A DNA stretch of 14,319 nt from CAYUCY01 sp964443525 (GCA_964443525.1 CAYUCY010000040.1:1-14319); one strand, 5' to 3'. Positions 1-8,414 are shown, counted from the stretch's first letter. Numbers and translations are program-made. The notes: a model not told the origin generated them from the sequence alone.

Positions 1-708
1 GTTAAGTGGTACCGTCTCTCGGGCCTTGTTATGCTTTTGCCCCACGGCCTCGAAGGTCAAGGCCCTGAACACTCCTCTGCTCGTCTCGAGCGGTATTTGC
101 AACTGTGTGCCGAAGATAACATCCAGATTGCAAACTGTACAACACCAGCAAATTATTTCCATATTTTACGGCGGCAGCTCCACCGTAAAACCCGAAAGCC
201 ATTAATTATAATGACGCCTAAGTCGCTTCTCCGGCACAAGCTTGCAACCTCACAACTCCAAGACATGGGCTCCGGAACCTCTTTTATTCCAGTGATCCCG
301 GAAATGACCCTGAACTTAGTTCCCTCAAACGAGATTCGGCGGGTCGTCCTTTGTTCCGGAAAAGTTTATTATGATCTCCTCCAAGAAAGAGAAAAGCTCA
401 GCATTTCGGATGTAGCCCTTTTGAGACTGGAACAGCTTTACCCCTTTCCTGCTGAAGCTCTCTCAAGAACACTCAGCGCTTATCCGAAAGCAATGGTTAT
501 CTGGTGCCAGGAAGAGCCGATGAATATGGGCGCCTGGTCATTTGTTGATCGCCGTCTGGAAGAAGTTCTTCAAGGTCTTGATGTTCTGGCCGACCGACCG
601 CAATATGTTGGAAGAAAAGAAGCCGCTAGCCCTGCAACGGGTTATTTAGAGAAACATATTAAACAGCAACAAGATTTGGTACAAAGAGCCTTAGGCTATG
701 AATCATAA
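1..708 (+). CDS. sucA: 2-oxoglutarate dehydrogenase E1 component, C-terminal part (5' end outside window)
   Basis: This is the last 235 residues of the thiamine-diphosphate-dependent E1 subunit. E1 decarboxylates 2-oxoglutarate and passes the succinyl group to the lipoyl arm of E2 in the cytosolic 2-oxoglutarate dehydrogenase complex. The frame is open from base 1, upstream of the first ATG at 31, so the gene is cut by the window edge. Family signatures are easy to see: GLVMLLPHG, EGQGPEHSSARLERYLQL, MTPKSLLRH, CSGKVYYDL, LEQLYPFP and WCQEEPMNMGAW, ending with KQQQDLV as in E. coli SucA. This is the transketolase-like pyrimidine-binding and C-terminal domain region. It ends in TAA, 28 nt before the preferred sucB start, so the two genes are almost certainly co-transcribed. 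No sign of decay. Confidence 0.97.
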   Translation, partial: VKWYRLSGLVMLLPHGLEGQGPEHSSARLERYLQLCAEDNIQIANCTTPANYFHILRRQLHRKTRKPLIIMTPKSLLRHKLATSQLQDMGSGTSFIPVIPEMTLNLVPSNEIRRVVLCSGKVYYDLLQEREKLSISDVALLRLEQLYPFPAEALSRTLSAYPKAMVIWCQEEPMNMGAWSFVDRRLEEVLQGLDVLADRPQYVGRKEAASPATGYLEKHIKQQQDLVQRALGYES

Positions 709-736
709 TGCGCAGTTATCGTTAGAAGGGGGAGTT

Positions 737-2035
737 ATGACCATTCAAATTACCGTTCCGCCGCTTGGAGAATCCGTCACGGAAGCAACTGTGAGTCGTT
801 GGTTAAAGAATGCGGGGGATTCCGTTCAAATGGATGAACCGCTTGTGGAACTAGAAACGGACAAGGTCACCCTAGAAGTCAACGCTCCCACCGCTGGAAC
901 CCTCATTGAAGTGAAAGCACCGCAAGGTGCCGTTGTGACCATCGGAGAACTCCTGGGGATCATCGGTGAAGCAGGATCGCAACCTGAAAAAGCCTCTTTC
1001 CCTGAACCTTCGCGATCCCCCGAACTCTCATCCCCGCCGTCTCAAGAGATCCGGCAACCTGCAGAGCCTCCGCGGACTTTTAAGGAGCATATACAACAAC
1101 CGGAGCCGGCATCTTTAAGAACGACCCACCAAGAGCAATTATCTCCCGCTGCCCGGAAAATGGTCGAAGAGCAAAATCTGGACCCCACATTCATCCCTGC
1201 TTCCGGTAAAGAAGGTCGAATCACAAAAGGAGATGTTCTCTCCCACATGGCCGGTAGCGGCCAACGTCAAGAGCAGGCGACGACTTCTACGGGGACTGTT
1301 GCGCCCCTCCGAGGCGGGCGCGGGATAACCCTGACTCAACCCGAAGAACGCGTCAAAATGAGCCGTCTTCGCCAACGCATTGCAGAACGGCTGAAAGAGG
1401 CACAAAATACAGCAGCGCTCCTGACCTCTTTCAATGAAATCGACATGACGAATGTCATGACGGCACGCGAAAAGTATCGTCAGCAATTTGAAAAGAAATT
1501 CGGGTCCCGTCTGGGTTTTATGTCTTTCTTTGTAAAAGCTGCAATTGCAGCCCTGAAAGAACTTCCCGTCGTCAATGCGGAGGTTGACGGCGAATATATC
1601 GTCTATAGAAACCATTATGATATCGGTGTCGCTGTCTCAGCCCCTCAAGGTCTCGTCGTCCCCGTTGTTCGAGATGCCGATCATTTAACCTTTGCAGAGA
1701 TCGAACTTAAGATCCAGGAATTATCGGAAAAAGCAAGAAGCGGTAAACTCAGTATTGAAGATTTGACGGGCGGAACTTTTACAATTACGAATGGAGGGGT
1801 CTTCGGCTCTCTTATGTCGACACCGATCATCAATCCGCCTCAGTCTGCCATCTTAGGGATGCACAAAATCGAAAAGCGGCCGGTTGTCATCGATGATAAA
1901 ATTGAAGTGCGACCCATGATGTATGTGGCTCTTACCTATGATCATCGCATCATAGACGGACGAGAAGCCGTTACCTTCCTCGTCCGGGTAAAAGAATACA
2001 TTGAAGACCCTTGGCGCTTACTCTTGGATGTTTAA
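737..2035 (+). CDS. sucB: Dihydrolipoyllysine-residue succinyltransferase (2-oxoglutarate dehydrogenase E2)
   Basis: E2 core of the 2-oxoglutarate dehydrogenase complex; it transfers the succinyl group from lipoamide to CoA. The product has 432 residues. An N-terminal lipoyl domain (about 2-78) carries the lipoylated lysine K43 in ELETDKVTLEV. A long Pro/Ser/Gln-rich linker (about 80-132) leads to a peripheral-subunit-binding domain (about 135-171, LSPAARKMVEE...GRITKGDVLSHM). The catalytic acyltransferase domain (about 205-432) contains the active-site stretch DHRIIDG with H403 and D407. The start at 737 is chosen because a strong Shine-Dalgarno stretch (GAAGGGGGA, 724-733) lies just before it and the protein then begins MTIQITVPPLGES as in the family. 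An upstream in-frame ATG at 698 overlaps sucA and would add 13 atypical residues. SucB, rather than pyruvate-complex E2, is indicated by the sucA neighbour and the single lipoyl domain. Confidence 0.96.
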   Translation: MTIQITVPPLGESVTEATVSRWLKNAGDSVQMDEPLVELETDKVTLEVNAPTAGTLIEVKAPQGAVVTIGELLGIIGEAGSQPEKASFPEPSRSPELSSPPSQEIRQPAEPPRTFKEHIQQPEPASLRTTHQEQLSPAARKMVEEQNLDPTFIPASGKEGRITKGDVLSHMAGSGQRQEQATTSTGTVAPLRGGRGITLTQPEERVKMSRLRQRIAERLKEAQNTAALLTSFNEIDMTNVMTAREKYRQQFEKKFGSRLGFMSFFVKAAIAALKELPVVNAEVDGEYIVYRNHYDIGVAVSAPQGLVVPVVRDADHLTFAEIELKIQELSEKARSGKLSIEDLTGGTFTITNGGVFGSLMSTPIINPPQSAILGMHKIEKRPVVIDDKIEVRPMMYVALTYDHRIIDGREAVTFLVRVKEYIEDPWRLLLDV

Positions 2036-2036
2036 C

Positions 2037-2064
2037 AAAAAAGGGACCGTCAGGTCCCTTTTTT
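2037..2064 (+). terminator. Intrinsic terminator after sucB
   Basis: A perfect 12-bp inverted repeat (arm AAAAAAGGGACC) around a GTCA tetraloop ends in a run of six T. It begins 2 nt after the sucB stop. It is a textbook Rho-independent terminator. The A-run opposite the T-run gives it some activity in the other direction too. It separates sucAB from the downstream esterase-mdh-sucCD unit, which must then have its own promoter in 2065-2181. A TAGAAT -10-like hexamer lies at 2113-2118, but no convincing -35 was found. Confidence 0.92.
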
Positions 2065-2181
2065 AACAGCCTATCTAAAGCACAAAAAAAGTATCCGATT
2101 TCCATTCCTTCCTAGAATCAAAGCCGGGTCGATGTTAAATTGGGAAGAAAAGAAAAAATTCACCGAAAAGGTTAGCAAAAA

Positions 2182-2871
2182 ATGTCTCACTTGGATGGCC
2201 CTGCTCTCTTAGCTTCAGAAGGGCCGGAAAAGCTTGTTATCCTTTTACATGGGTACGGCGCAAACGGAGATGACTTGATTGATTTGGCCAAAGCCTGGAA
2301 CCCGATGCTTCCCGCTGTCGATTTTCTCTCCCCCCATGCTCCTGATCTTTGCGAGATTTCTCCTTGGGGACGCCAATGGTTCAGTCTTCAAAACTGGTCC
2401 CCTGAGTCGATTCTTTTCGGTCTCAAAAAGGCGCTCCCTGCCCTTCAAATTTACATTGAAGAATCATTGAAGAAAAGGAATCTGACCCCTCGAGACCTTG
2501 CACTTGTAGGGTTTTCACAAGGTTGCATGCTCGCCCTTTACGCAGGTCTTCATATGCCTTTTTCCCCTGCTTGTATTCTTGGGTACTCGGGAGCCTTCTT
2601 TTTTGATAGTATTGTTCAAGCAAACATTCGTCCTCAGGTGATGCTCATTCACGGAGACAGAGATGAAGTCGTCCCCTATGCAGCCCTTGATGAGGCCAGA
2701 CAGAACCTCCTTATCTTCGACATAAACGCTGAAATACACACGTCTCGCGGTCTCGCTCACGGGATTGATCATGAAGGACTCGCACTTGGTGGTACTTTTT
2801 TAACCAAATGTCTTTATCCTCAAAAAACACCAGCAAACAAAGAAAGGGAGAAATCACATGGTGCGTCCTAA
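2182..2871 (+). CDS. Alpha/beta-hydrolase, phospholipase/carboxylesterase family
   Basis: A 229-residue serine hydrolase of the small cytosolic carboxylesterase / lysophospholipase / acyl-protein-thioesterase-like family (YpfH type). Visible elements are the oxyanion-hole HGYGANGDD (23-31), a conserved WGRQWF (62-67), the nucleophile elbow GFSQG with S112, the catalytic Asp in HGDRDEVVP (D161) and the catalytic His in LAHGID (H193). Length and triad spacing are normal and there is no signal peptide, so it should be active in the cytosol on short-chain or lysophospholipid esters; the natural substrate is unknown. A weak AAAAGG precedes the ATG. Its 3' end overlaps mdh by 14 nt in another frame, which suggests translational coupling. 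The last 20 or so residues (KTPANKEREKSHGAS) are non-conserved tail carrying the mdh ribosome-binding site. Confidence 0.88.
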   Translation: MSHLDGPALLASEGPEKLVILLHGYGANGDDLIDLAKAWNPMLPAVDFLSPHAPDLCEISPWGRQWFSLQNWSPESILFGLKKALPALQIYIEESLKKRNLTPRDLALVGFSQGCMLALYAGLHMPFSPACILGYSGAFFFDSIVQANIRPQVMLIHGDRDEVVPYAALDEARQNLLIFDINAEIHTSRGLAHGIDHEGLALGGTFLTKCLYPQKTPANKEREKSHGAS

Positions 2872-3832
2872 AATTGCCCTCGTGGGAGCCGGAAATATCG
2901 GCGGAACTTTAGCACACCTGATCGGCCTTAAAGAACTGGGAGACGTTATTCTTTTTGATGTCGTTGAAGGCACGCCGCAAGGCAAAGCCCTTGATCTTGG
3001 GGAATCTTCTCCCATTGAAGGGTTTGATTGCCGTATGAAGGGAACCCAGGATTATAAAGACATTGCAGGTTCCGACGTTGTCATCGTGACAGCCGGCCTT
3101 CCCCGCAAACCCGGAATGAGTCGTGATGATCTCCTCGAAATTAACGCAAAAATTATCTGTCAGGTCGGAAAAGGAATCAAAGAATATTGCCCCGATGCCT
3201 TTGTGATTGTAGTCACAAATCCCCTCGATGCCATGGTTTGGGTCATGTTTAAAGAAGCAGGCCTGCCGCATAATAAAGTCGTTGGGATGGCTGGGGTCTT
3301 AGATTCAGCGAGATTTCGCTACTTTTTAGCGGAAGAATTTAACGTCTCCGTCGAAGATGTCTCTGCCCTTGTCATGGGGGGACACGGAGACACCATGGTT
3401 CCTCTCACTCGTTTTTCAACCGTTGCCGGGATCCCTTTGCCTGAACTTATCCAGATGGGATGGACGAACCAAAGGCGGATTGAGGAGATTGTTCAAAGAA
3501 CCCGTCAGGGAGGTGGGGAAATTGTCAATCTCCTCAAAACAGGGTCGGCTTTTTATGCTCCCGCCTCTTCGGCGATTGCCATGGCTGAGTCCTATCTTAA
3601 GGATAAGAAGAGAGTGCTTCCTTGTGCTGCCATGTTAACAGGTGAGTACGGCGTTAAGGACCTTTACGCGGGAGTTCCCGCCGTTATCGGCGCAAACGGT
3701 GTCGAAAGAGTCATCGAACTCTGCCTTTCAAATGAGGAAAAGAAGATGTTCGACTATTCCATTGAAGCTGTGAAGGAGCTTGTTGAAGCTCTACAAGCTC
3801 TTAAAAATAAATCAAAAACAGCAACCGGATAA
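2858..3832 (+). CDS. mdh: Malate dehydrogenase (NAD-dependent, LDH-like type)
   Basis: Oxidises malate to oxaloacetate with NAD+ in the TCA cycle. The 324 residues match the LDH-like MDH family of alphaproteobacteria, not the E. coli type. The Rossmann motif GAGNIGG is at 10-16, and D34 at the end of beta-2 marks NAD rather than NADP preference. The substrate loop LPRKPGMSRDDLL supplies R83 and R89; R83 at the loop position where LDH has Gln indicates malate specificity. R152, D149 and the proton-relay H176 (GGHGDTMVP) complete the active site. GGGAG-type Shine-Dalgarno sequence (AAAGGGAG) precedes the ATG inside the end of the esterase gene. It is followed 68 nt later by sucC with no terminator between, so mdh-sucC-sucD form one transcript. 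Confidence 0.97.
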   Translation: MVRPKIALVGAGNIGGTLAHLIGLKELGDVILFDVVEGTPQGKALDLGESSPIEGFDCRMKGTQDYKDIAGSDVVIVTAGLPRKPGMSRDDLLEINAKIICQVGKGIKEYCPDAFVIVVTNPLDAMVWVMFKEAGLPHNKVVGMAGVLDSARFRYFLAEEFNVSVEDVSALVMGGHGDTMVPLTRFSTVAGIPLPELIQMGWTNQRRIEEIVQRTRQGGGEIVNLLKTGSAFYAPASSAIAMAESYLKDKKRVLPCAAMLTGEYGVKDLYAGVPAVIGANGVERVIELCLSNEEKKMFDYSIEAVKELVEALQALKNKSKTATG

Positions 3833-3900
3833 TCAATCCTTTTGCGGAAAAGAAGATAGTGTTAAACTGCCGCCGGTTGAAAAAGAGGGGATAAAGCCTC

Positions 3901-5070
3901 ATGAAAATTCATGAATATCAAGCCAAAGGACTTTTGAAAAAATTCGGAGTCCCTATTGCCGAAGGCCGCATTGCCTATACGGCCGACGAAGCTTTCCAGG
4001 CGGCCAAAGAAATCGGCGGCAACGTATGGGCGGTTAAAGCGCAAATTCATGCAGGCGGACGTGGTAAAGGGGGAGGCATTAAGATTGCCAAATCTCTCGA
4101 TCAAGTTCGTGAGTATGCACATGCTCTCATCGGCTCAAATCTTGTGACACCCCAAACAAGCCCCGAAGGTCAACAAGTCAGACGCGTCTATATTGAACAA
4201 GGCTCATCGATTGCAAAAGAGTTTTATCTCAGCATGCTTCTTGATCGGGAAACGGGTCGCCTCATGATTGTTGCTTCTGCTGCGGGCGGCATGGATATTG
4301 AGGAAGTCGCAGCAACACACCCTGATAAGATTATCAAATTAACGATTGACCCAATCGCCGGCTTCCAAGGATTTCACGGCCGACAAATTGCTTTCGCCCT
4401 GGGCCTTGAAGGAAAAACTGTTAGCAAAGCCGTTTCTATGATGTCCGCTATCTACAAAGCCTATACAGAGCTGGATGCGAACCTCATCGAGATCAACCCC
4501 CTCGTTGTGACGATGTCAGGAGACATCCTTGCTCTTGACGCCAAGATGACCTTTGATGACAATGGCCTTTTCCGTCATCCGGAGATTGAAGAATTGCGCG
4601 ACCTTGATGAAGAAGAACCGGCGGAAGTTGAAGCGGCCCGAAATTCTCTGAGCTATATCAAGCTTGACGGCAATATCGGCTGCATGGTGAACGGCGCAGG
4701 CCTTGCGATGGCAACGATGGACGTCATTCAACTTTACGGCGGCGAGCCCGCAAACTTTCTGGACGTCGGTGGAGGCGCTCCTCGAGAACGAGTTACCGTT
4801 GCCTTTAAGTTAATTTTATCAGATCCCAATGTTGAGGGAATTCTGGTAAATATTTTCGGCGGCATTATGCGTTGTGACATTATCGCCGAAGGCGTTGTTG
4901 CTGCCGCAAAGGACGTAGGCATTAACGTGCCCCTCGTCGTCAGGCTTGAAGGCACTAATGTAGATCTGGGCAAAAAAATTCTTGCAAACTCTGGCCTCCC
5001 TATCATCGCAGCCGATGATTTGGGCGAAGCCGCGGATAAAATCGTTCAAGCCGTGAAGGAGGCTGCTTAA
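3901..5070 (+). CDS. sucC: Succinyl-CoA synthetase (ADP/GDP-forming) beta subunit
   Basis: Beta subunit of succinyl-CoA ligase, which makes ATP or GTP while converting succinyl-CoA to succinate. At 389 residues it has the normal length. An N-terminal ATP-grasp domain (MKIHEYQAKGLLKKFGV at 1-17, nucleotide-binding AGGRGKGGGIK at 51-61, LIEINPLVV near 197) is followed by the CoA-ligase domain with NGAGLAMATMD, ANFLDVGGGA and NIFGGIMRCDIIAEG. An AGAGGGG stretch at 3884-3890 serves as ribosome-binding site. The TAA stop shares its final A with the sucD ATG (TAATG), the usual coupling of the two subunits. Confidence 0.97.
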   Translation: MKIHEYQAKGLLKKFGVPIAEGRIAYTADEAFQAAKEIGGNVWAVKAQIHAGGRGKGGGIKIAKSLDQVREYAHALIGSNLVTPQTSPEGQQVRRVYIEQGSSIAKEFYLSMLLDRETGRLMIVASAAGGMDIEEVAATHPDKIIKLTIDPIAGFQGFHGRQIAFALGLEGKTVSKAVSMMSAIYKAYTELDANLIEINPLVVTMSGDILALDAKMTFDDNGLFRHPEIEELRDLDEEEPAEVEAARNSLSYIKLDGNIGCMVNGAGLAMATMDVIQLYGGEPANFLDVGGGAPRERVTVAFKLILSDPNVEGILVNIFGGIMRCDIIAEGVVAAAKDVGINVPLVVRLEGTNVDLGKKILANSGLPIIAADDLGEAADKIVQAVKEAA

Positions 5071-5978
5071 TGTCGATTCTCGTGAATAAAGAAACGAAAG
5101 TCATCTGCCAAGGGTTTACAGGTGCCCAAGGTACCTTCCACTCCGAGCAAGCTATCGCTTACGGCACGAAAATGGTAGGCGGTGTCACCCCCGGCAAAGG
5201 CGGAACGACACATCTGGATTTGCCCGTCTTTGATACGGTACGACAAGCGGTTAAGCAAACAGGAGCCGATGCCAGCGTCATTTATGTTCCACCGCCTTTT
5301 GCCGCAGATGCTATTTTAGAGGCCATCGATGCGGAACTTCCTCTTGCCGTCTGTATCACGGAGGGAATTCCCATCATAGACATGGTTCGTGTTAAACGCG
5401 CTTTGGAAGTTTCAAAGACGAGACTCATCGGCCCTAATTGTCCCGGTGTTATCACGCCGGGAGAGTGCAAAATCGGCATAATGCCGGGACATGTTCATAA
5501 GCCCGGTAAAATAGGAATTGTCTCCCGTTCTGGAACCCTCACCTATGAAGCTGTCTGGCAGACAACTCAAGTGGGCTTGGGACAATCCTCTTGCATCGGG
5601 ATCGGCGGGGATCCCATCCCGGGAACAAATTTCGTCGATGTGTTAGAGCTGTTTTATGCAGACCCTCAAACGGAAGGGATTGTCCTGATCGGTGAGATCG
5701 GAGGCACGGCCGAAGAGGAGGCTGCTCAATTCATCAAAGATCAGAAGCAAAAAAAACCAGTCGTCGCTTTCATTGCGGGCCTGACCGCGCCTGAAGGAAA
5801 GCGCATGGGTCATGCGGGCGCTATCGTGGCGGGTGGCCAAGGAACTGCGCGAAGCAAAATCTCGACCCTCAAATCAGCAGGTGTCACAATCGCCGATTCC
5901 CCTGCCGAAATCGGCCGCACCATGGCGAAACTCTTTTCAGGTAAGGGGGGCGGCTCCTCAAAAGCTCGATCTGCTTAA
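5070..5978 (+). CDS. sucD: Succinyl-CoA synthetase alpha subunit
   Basis: Alpha subunit of succinyl-CoA ligase; it binds CoA and carries the phosphohistidine intermediate. The 302 residues contain the CoA-binding Rossmann-type N-terminal domain (CQGFTGAQGTFHSEQAI at 13-29, GGVTPGKGGTTH), GPNCPGVITPGECKIGIMPG (121-140), SRSGTLTYE and the active-site phosphohistidine H248 in MGHAGAIV. The start overlaps the sucC stop by one base and has a near-perfect AAGGAGG (5056-5062) 7 nt upstream, which fixes the ATG. The C-terminal tail (GKGGGSSKARSA) is slightly longer than in E. coli. No obvious terminator follows. Confidence 0.97.
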   Translation: MSILVNKETKVICQGFTGAQGTFHSEQAIAYGTKMVGGVTPGKGGTTHLDLPVFDTVRQAVKQTGADASVIYVPPPFAADAILEAIDAELPLAVCITEGIPIIDMVRVKRALEVSKTRLIGPNCPGVITPGECKIGIMPGHVHKPGKIGIVSRSGTLTYEAVWQTTQVGLGQSSCIGIGGDPIPGTNFVDVLELFYADPQTEGIVLIGEIGGTAEEEAAQFIKDQKQKKPVVAFIAGLTAPEGKRMGHAGAIVAGGQGTARSKISTLKSAGVTIADSPAEIGRTMAKLFSGKGGGSSKARSA

Positions 5979-6044
5979 GGTTAAAGAATTAGCCCGAGAT
6001 TTATGACCGAGCAACACGAGTTCTATTTATGACCGGCAAAGGAA

Positions 6045-6371
6045 CTATCCGCGATGCAAACCCAATTTCTCATCATCGAGGTTGATGCCTTTGATTTGGG
6101 TACAATCTTGAATCCCTGATCCTTTGAAATCAAAAGTAATATCTTTGTGCCAGAGGCAATCGATACCTTCGATCGACTCCAGGGCTGTTGAGTTTGCAAA
6201 GGTGACGGATGTGTGGTCTGAAAAATCCCCCTCGAAACGCACCGATGTCAGGTCCCTCATGGAACTTAAATCCAGAGCTCCAAGACTTGTCAAATTTTTA
6301 AGCACCAATCTCTGAACGGCTAAACCTTTATAGCCAAAGTCATATAAATTTGATGAATTAAATTTATAATC
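6045..6371 (-). pseudogene. Leucine-rich-repeat protein remnant
   Basis: On the minus strand the frame is open from just after a TAG at 6372-6374 down to a TAG at 6045-6047, about 108 codons. It has no ATG before the repeat-like part; the only candidate start there is a TTG at 6308 without a good ribosome-binding site. The translation reads LVLKNLTSLGALDLSSM, then RDLTSVRFEGDF, TALESIEGIDCLW, ITFDFKGSGI and CTQIKGINL. This has the spaced Leu/Ile/Phe and Asn/Ser pattern of leucine-rich repeats of the loose BspA-like kind. Lack of a start, short length and position between ppa and sucD suggest a leftover of a larger gene. It could still be a small expressed gene from the TTG. Recognition rests on pattern only. 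Confidence 0.4.
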
Positions 6372-6378
6372 CTATCGT

Positions 6379-6402
6379 AAAACCACGGGGCTAGCTCCGT
6401 GG
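6379..6402 (-). terminator. Intrinsic terminator after ppa
   Basis: Bases 6383-6402 form an 8-bp stem (CCACGG arms, one G-T pair) around a CTAG loop. Read on the minus strand it is followed at once by four T (6382-6379). It lies 22 nt past the ppa stop and so most likely ends ppa transcription. On the + strand the T-run is poor, so it does not look like the sucD terminator. Confidence 0.65.
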
Positions 6403-6424
6403 AGTTTCATTTATATTAATTACT

Positions 6425-6943
6425 CTACTTTACGATGGATTTATTTATAATTTCTGCTGCTTCTTCAGGGCAACCCCAGCTTTTGATTTCAACCCACTTG
6501 CCATCTTCTAGGTCTTTGTAGTGTTTGAAAAAATGAGCGATCTGATCTCTTAGAATGGCGGGAAGATCCTCATAGGACTTGACTCGGGCATAGTATGGAT
6601 TGAGCTTATCCACAGGAACCATGAGTAATTTTTCATCAGCCCCCGACTCATCCTCCATCATCAAAACGCCGATCGGACGAGATCGAATCACGGCACCGGG
6701 AACAACGGGACTCCGGCCTAAGACGAGGGCATCAACGGGATCTCCATCCGCTGCCAAAGTATGAGGGATAAACCCGTAGTTTGCGGGGTAGTACATGGCC
6801 GTATGAAGAAAGCGATCCACAAACATGGCACCTGATTCTTTATCAATTTCATACTTGACCGGATCTCCACCGAAAGGAATTTCGATAATAACGTTCACGT
6901 CCCATGGAGGATTTGCCCCAATTGAAATTTTTTGAATGTCCAT
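6425..6943 (-). CDS. ppa: Inorganic pyrophosphatase (family I)
   Basis: Cytosolic soluble pyrophosphatase; it hydrolyses PPi to two phosphates and so pulls biosynthetic reactions forward. The 172 residues match the bacterial hexameric family I enzyme in length. The signature DGDPVDALVL at 66-75 supplies the Mg-binding D66, D68 and D71. Further conserved residues are K30 and E32 (VKYEIDK), Y52 and Y56 (YYPANYGFIP), D98, D103 and K105 (EDESGADEK) and the basic/tyrosine region HFFKHYKDLE. The ATG at 6943 has only a weak purine stretch upstream (GGGCAGAGAC). It stands alone between the flagellar operon and the LRR remnant and has its own terminator. Ends in TAG. Confidence 0.97.
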   Translation of the reverse strand: MDIQKISIGANPPWDVNVIIEIPFGGDPVKYEIDKESGAMFVDRFLHTAMYYPANYGFIPHTLAADGDPVDALVLGRSPVVPGAVIRSRPIGVLMMEDESGADEKLLMVPVDKLNPYYARVKSYEDLPAILRDQIAHFFKHYKDLEDGKWVEIKSWGCPEEAAEIINKSIVK

Positions 6944-7023
6944 CTTTGTCTCTGCCCTTTCAGGGGATTAGGTCATTTTTTTCTTCTAAGAGGTATCTAC
7001 CAGAACTTTATGTCAAAATTCAA

Positions 7024-7056
7024 CAAAGAAAACACCGTGGGAGACGACTCTCCCAC
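7024..7056 (-). terminator. Probable terminator of the hook operon after flgE
   Basis: A perfect 8-bp inverted repeat (GTGGGAGA at 7037-7044 with TCTCCCAC at 7049-7056, loop CGAC) lies 29 nt past the flgE stop. On the minus strand the stem is followed by GGTGTTTTCTTTG, a T-rich but not immediate tail. It is a plausible Rho-independent terminator for fliK-flgD-flgE. Confidence 0.55.
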
Positions 7057-7085
7057 AGCTTAAATCAAGACACTTAATAAATTAT

Positions 7086-8375
7086 TTACTTAATGCCGAG
7101 TAATTCCTGGAACATGTGATCGGCTGTTTTAACCGTTCTCGTGTTGGCCGCAAAGGCATGTTGATACTCAATCATTTTAGTGAGCTGGGTTGCAACATCC
7201 GTCGTTGACGATTCGAGAGAACTTGAGATGATCTTACCGAAGCCCCCCTTTTTTGCCATGGAAAGGACATAGTTTCCTGATTTATCCGTTTGTACAAAAC
7301 TGTTACCGCTTTGGGGTTCCAACTCGTTCGGTGCTGCGAAGTTAGCAAGAGCAATACGGGAGAGTTTAACCGTTTCAGAGTTACTGAAAATTGCGCTCAA
7401 GACCCCTTCCTCATCGATCGTCACGCCGCTGAAGGTTCCGAATTTTCGTCCGTCCTGATTGATGATCGGCTGACTGTACTCACCTGCACGACTCGTCACT
7501 CCATCCGTCTTGCCGGACGTCCCAAGGCTGAGCGAGATATGGCTATCCGTTGCATTTGTGATAGTATTGTTCCAATCAATAAAGATGTTAGGCGGCGTGG
7601 CGGAACCGTCAAATGACGCAGGCGAGCCATCACTGTTGAAAAGAACGACCAAGGGTGTACCTCCACCATAATCGTTACCGAGTGCCGAGTTTTTTTTAAT
7701 GCTAGTGGCATCAGGGCAGCTTATTGCGCCGTTCCATTGCCCTACAGCCGCCTTCGTCCATGTAATCGTGAGTGTATGTTCAGCCCCCAAAGAGTCATAC
7801 ATCTGAATGTTTGTTTGGTACGTGGAGTTAAGAGGCGCTACCGAAAGCTCTGACGGGAGGTTGACTGCAAGGCTGATGCTGCTTGTGGCCTTCGCAAAGC
7901 CTAAGACTTTGGAAATATTAATATTTTCTAAAGATCCCACAACAGATGTATTTGTCGTTGAGGGCACATTTCCGTTCTCATCCGTCGACCATCCCTGGAG
8001 ATACCCTGCCTCTGAGACCAGGTATCCTTGCCGATCTGTTGTAAAAGAGCCGGCTCGTGAGTAGAAAATTTCCTTATTCGTGAGACTACCGCTTGTCACA
8101 AAAAAACCGTTCCCGGAAATCGAAAGGTCCGTAACGCTAGAAGTAGGCCTCAAAAGTCCTTGGCTATCCACGTTTTGAAAAACCTTGGTTTGAACACCGC
8201 CCGGGGAAAATTTCCCGCTGCTCAAAGCATTTCCGGTGACGAGTGTGTTAAATTTAATTCCTTTTTCCTTATACCCGTCAGATCCCGAGTTTGAAACGTT
8301 CTCTGCGATTACCGACAAGGCGTTCGAGTTTGCGTTCATTCCCGAGGCGGCTGTATGCATGGATTGTAAAGACAT
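7086..8375 (-). CDS. flgE: Flagellar hook protein FlgE
   Basis: Structural subunit of the flagellar hook, the universal joint outside the cell, exported by the flagellar type III apparatus. The 429-residue product has both conserved ends. The N-terminal rod/hook D0 segment is MSLQSMHTAASGMNANSNALSVIAENVSNSGSDGYK. The C-terminal D0 helix is TQLTKMIEYQHAFAANTRTVKTADHMFQELLGIK. Between them lie LSISGNGFFV and SRAGSFTTDRQGYLV, typical of FlgE/F/G, and a hook-specific central D1-D2 region rich in Ser, Thr, Asn and Gly (about 150-330). The length, and FlgD immediately upstream, favour FlgE over the shorter rod proteins FlgF and FlgG. A perfect AAGGAGG sits 6 nt before the ATG, the strongest ribosome-binding site in the operon, fitting the high copy number of hook subunits. 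Confidence 0.94.
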   Translation of the reverse strand: MSLQSMHTAASGMNANSNALSVIAENVSNSGSDGYKEKGIKFNTLVTGNALSSGKFSPGGVQTKVFQNVDSQGLLRPTSSVTDLSISGNGFFVTSGSLTNKEIFYSRAGSFTTDRQGYLVSEAGYLQGWSTDENGNVPSTTNTSVVGSLENINISKVLGFAKATSSISLAVNLPSELSVAPLNSTYQTNIQMYDSLGAEHTLTITWTKAAVGQWNGAISCPDATSIKKNSALGNDYGGGTPLVVLFNSDGSPASFDGSATPPNIFIDWNNTITNATDSHISLSLGTSGKTDGVTSRAGEYSQPIINQDGRKFGTFSGVTIDEEGVLSAIFSNSETVKLSRIALANFAAPNELEPQSGNSFVQTDKSGNYVLSMAKKGGFGKIISSSLESSTTDVATQLTKMIEYQHAFAANTRTVKTADHMFQELLGIK

Positions 8376-8414
8376 ATTTTCCTCCTTGTTTTCAAGTTTT
8401 CCTTAATTTCCGAC

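Noticed and set aside
698..736. Upstream ATG for sucB at 698
   Set aside because: It overlaps the sucA stop, has no ribosome-binding site and adds 13 residues foreign to the family; the ATG at 737 has a strong one.
1139..1615. Long minus-strand ORF opposite sucB
   Set aside because: It is the antisense shadow of a clearly conserved gene and has no family features.
5999..6035. 11-bp direct repeat ATTTATGACCG at 5999-6009 and 6025-6035
   Set aside because: Too short and only two copies; no mobile element lies between or near, so it is not treated as a target-site duplication.
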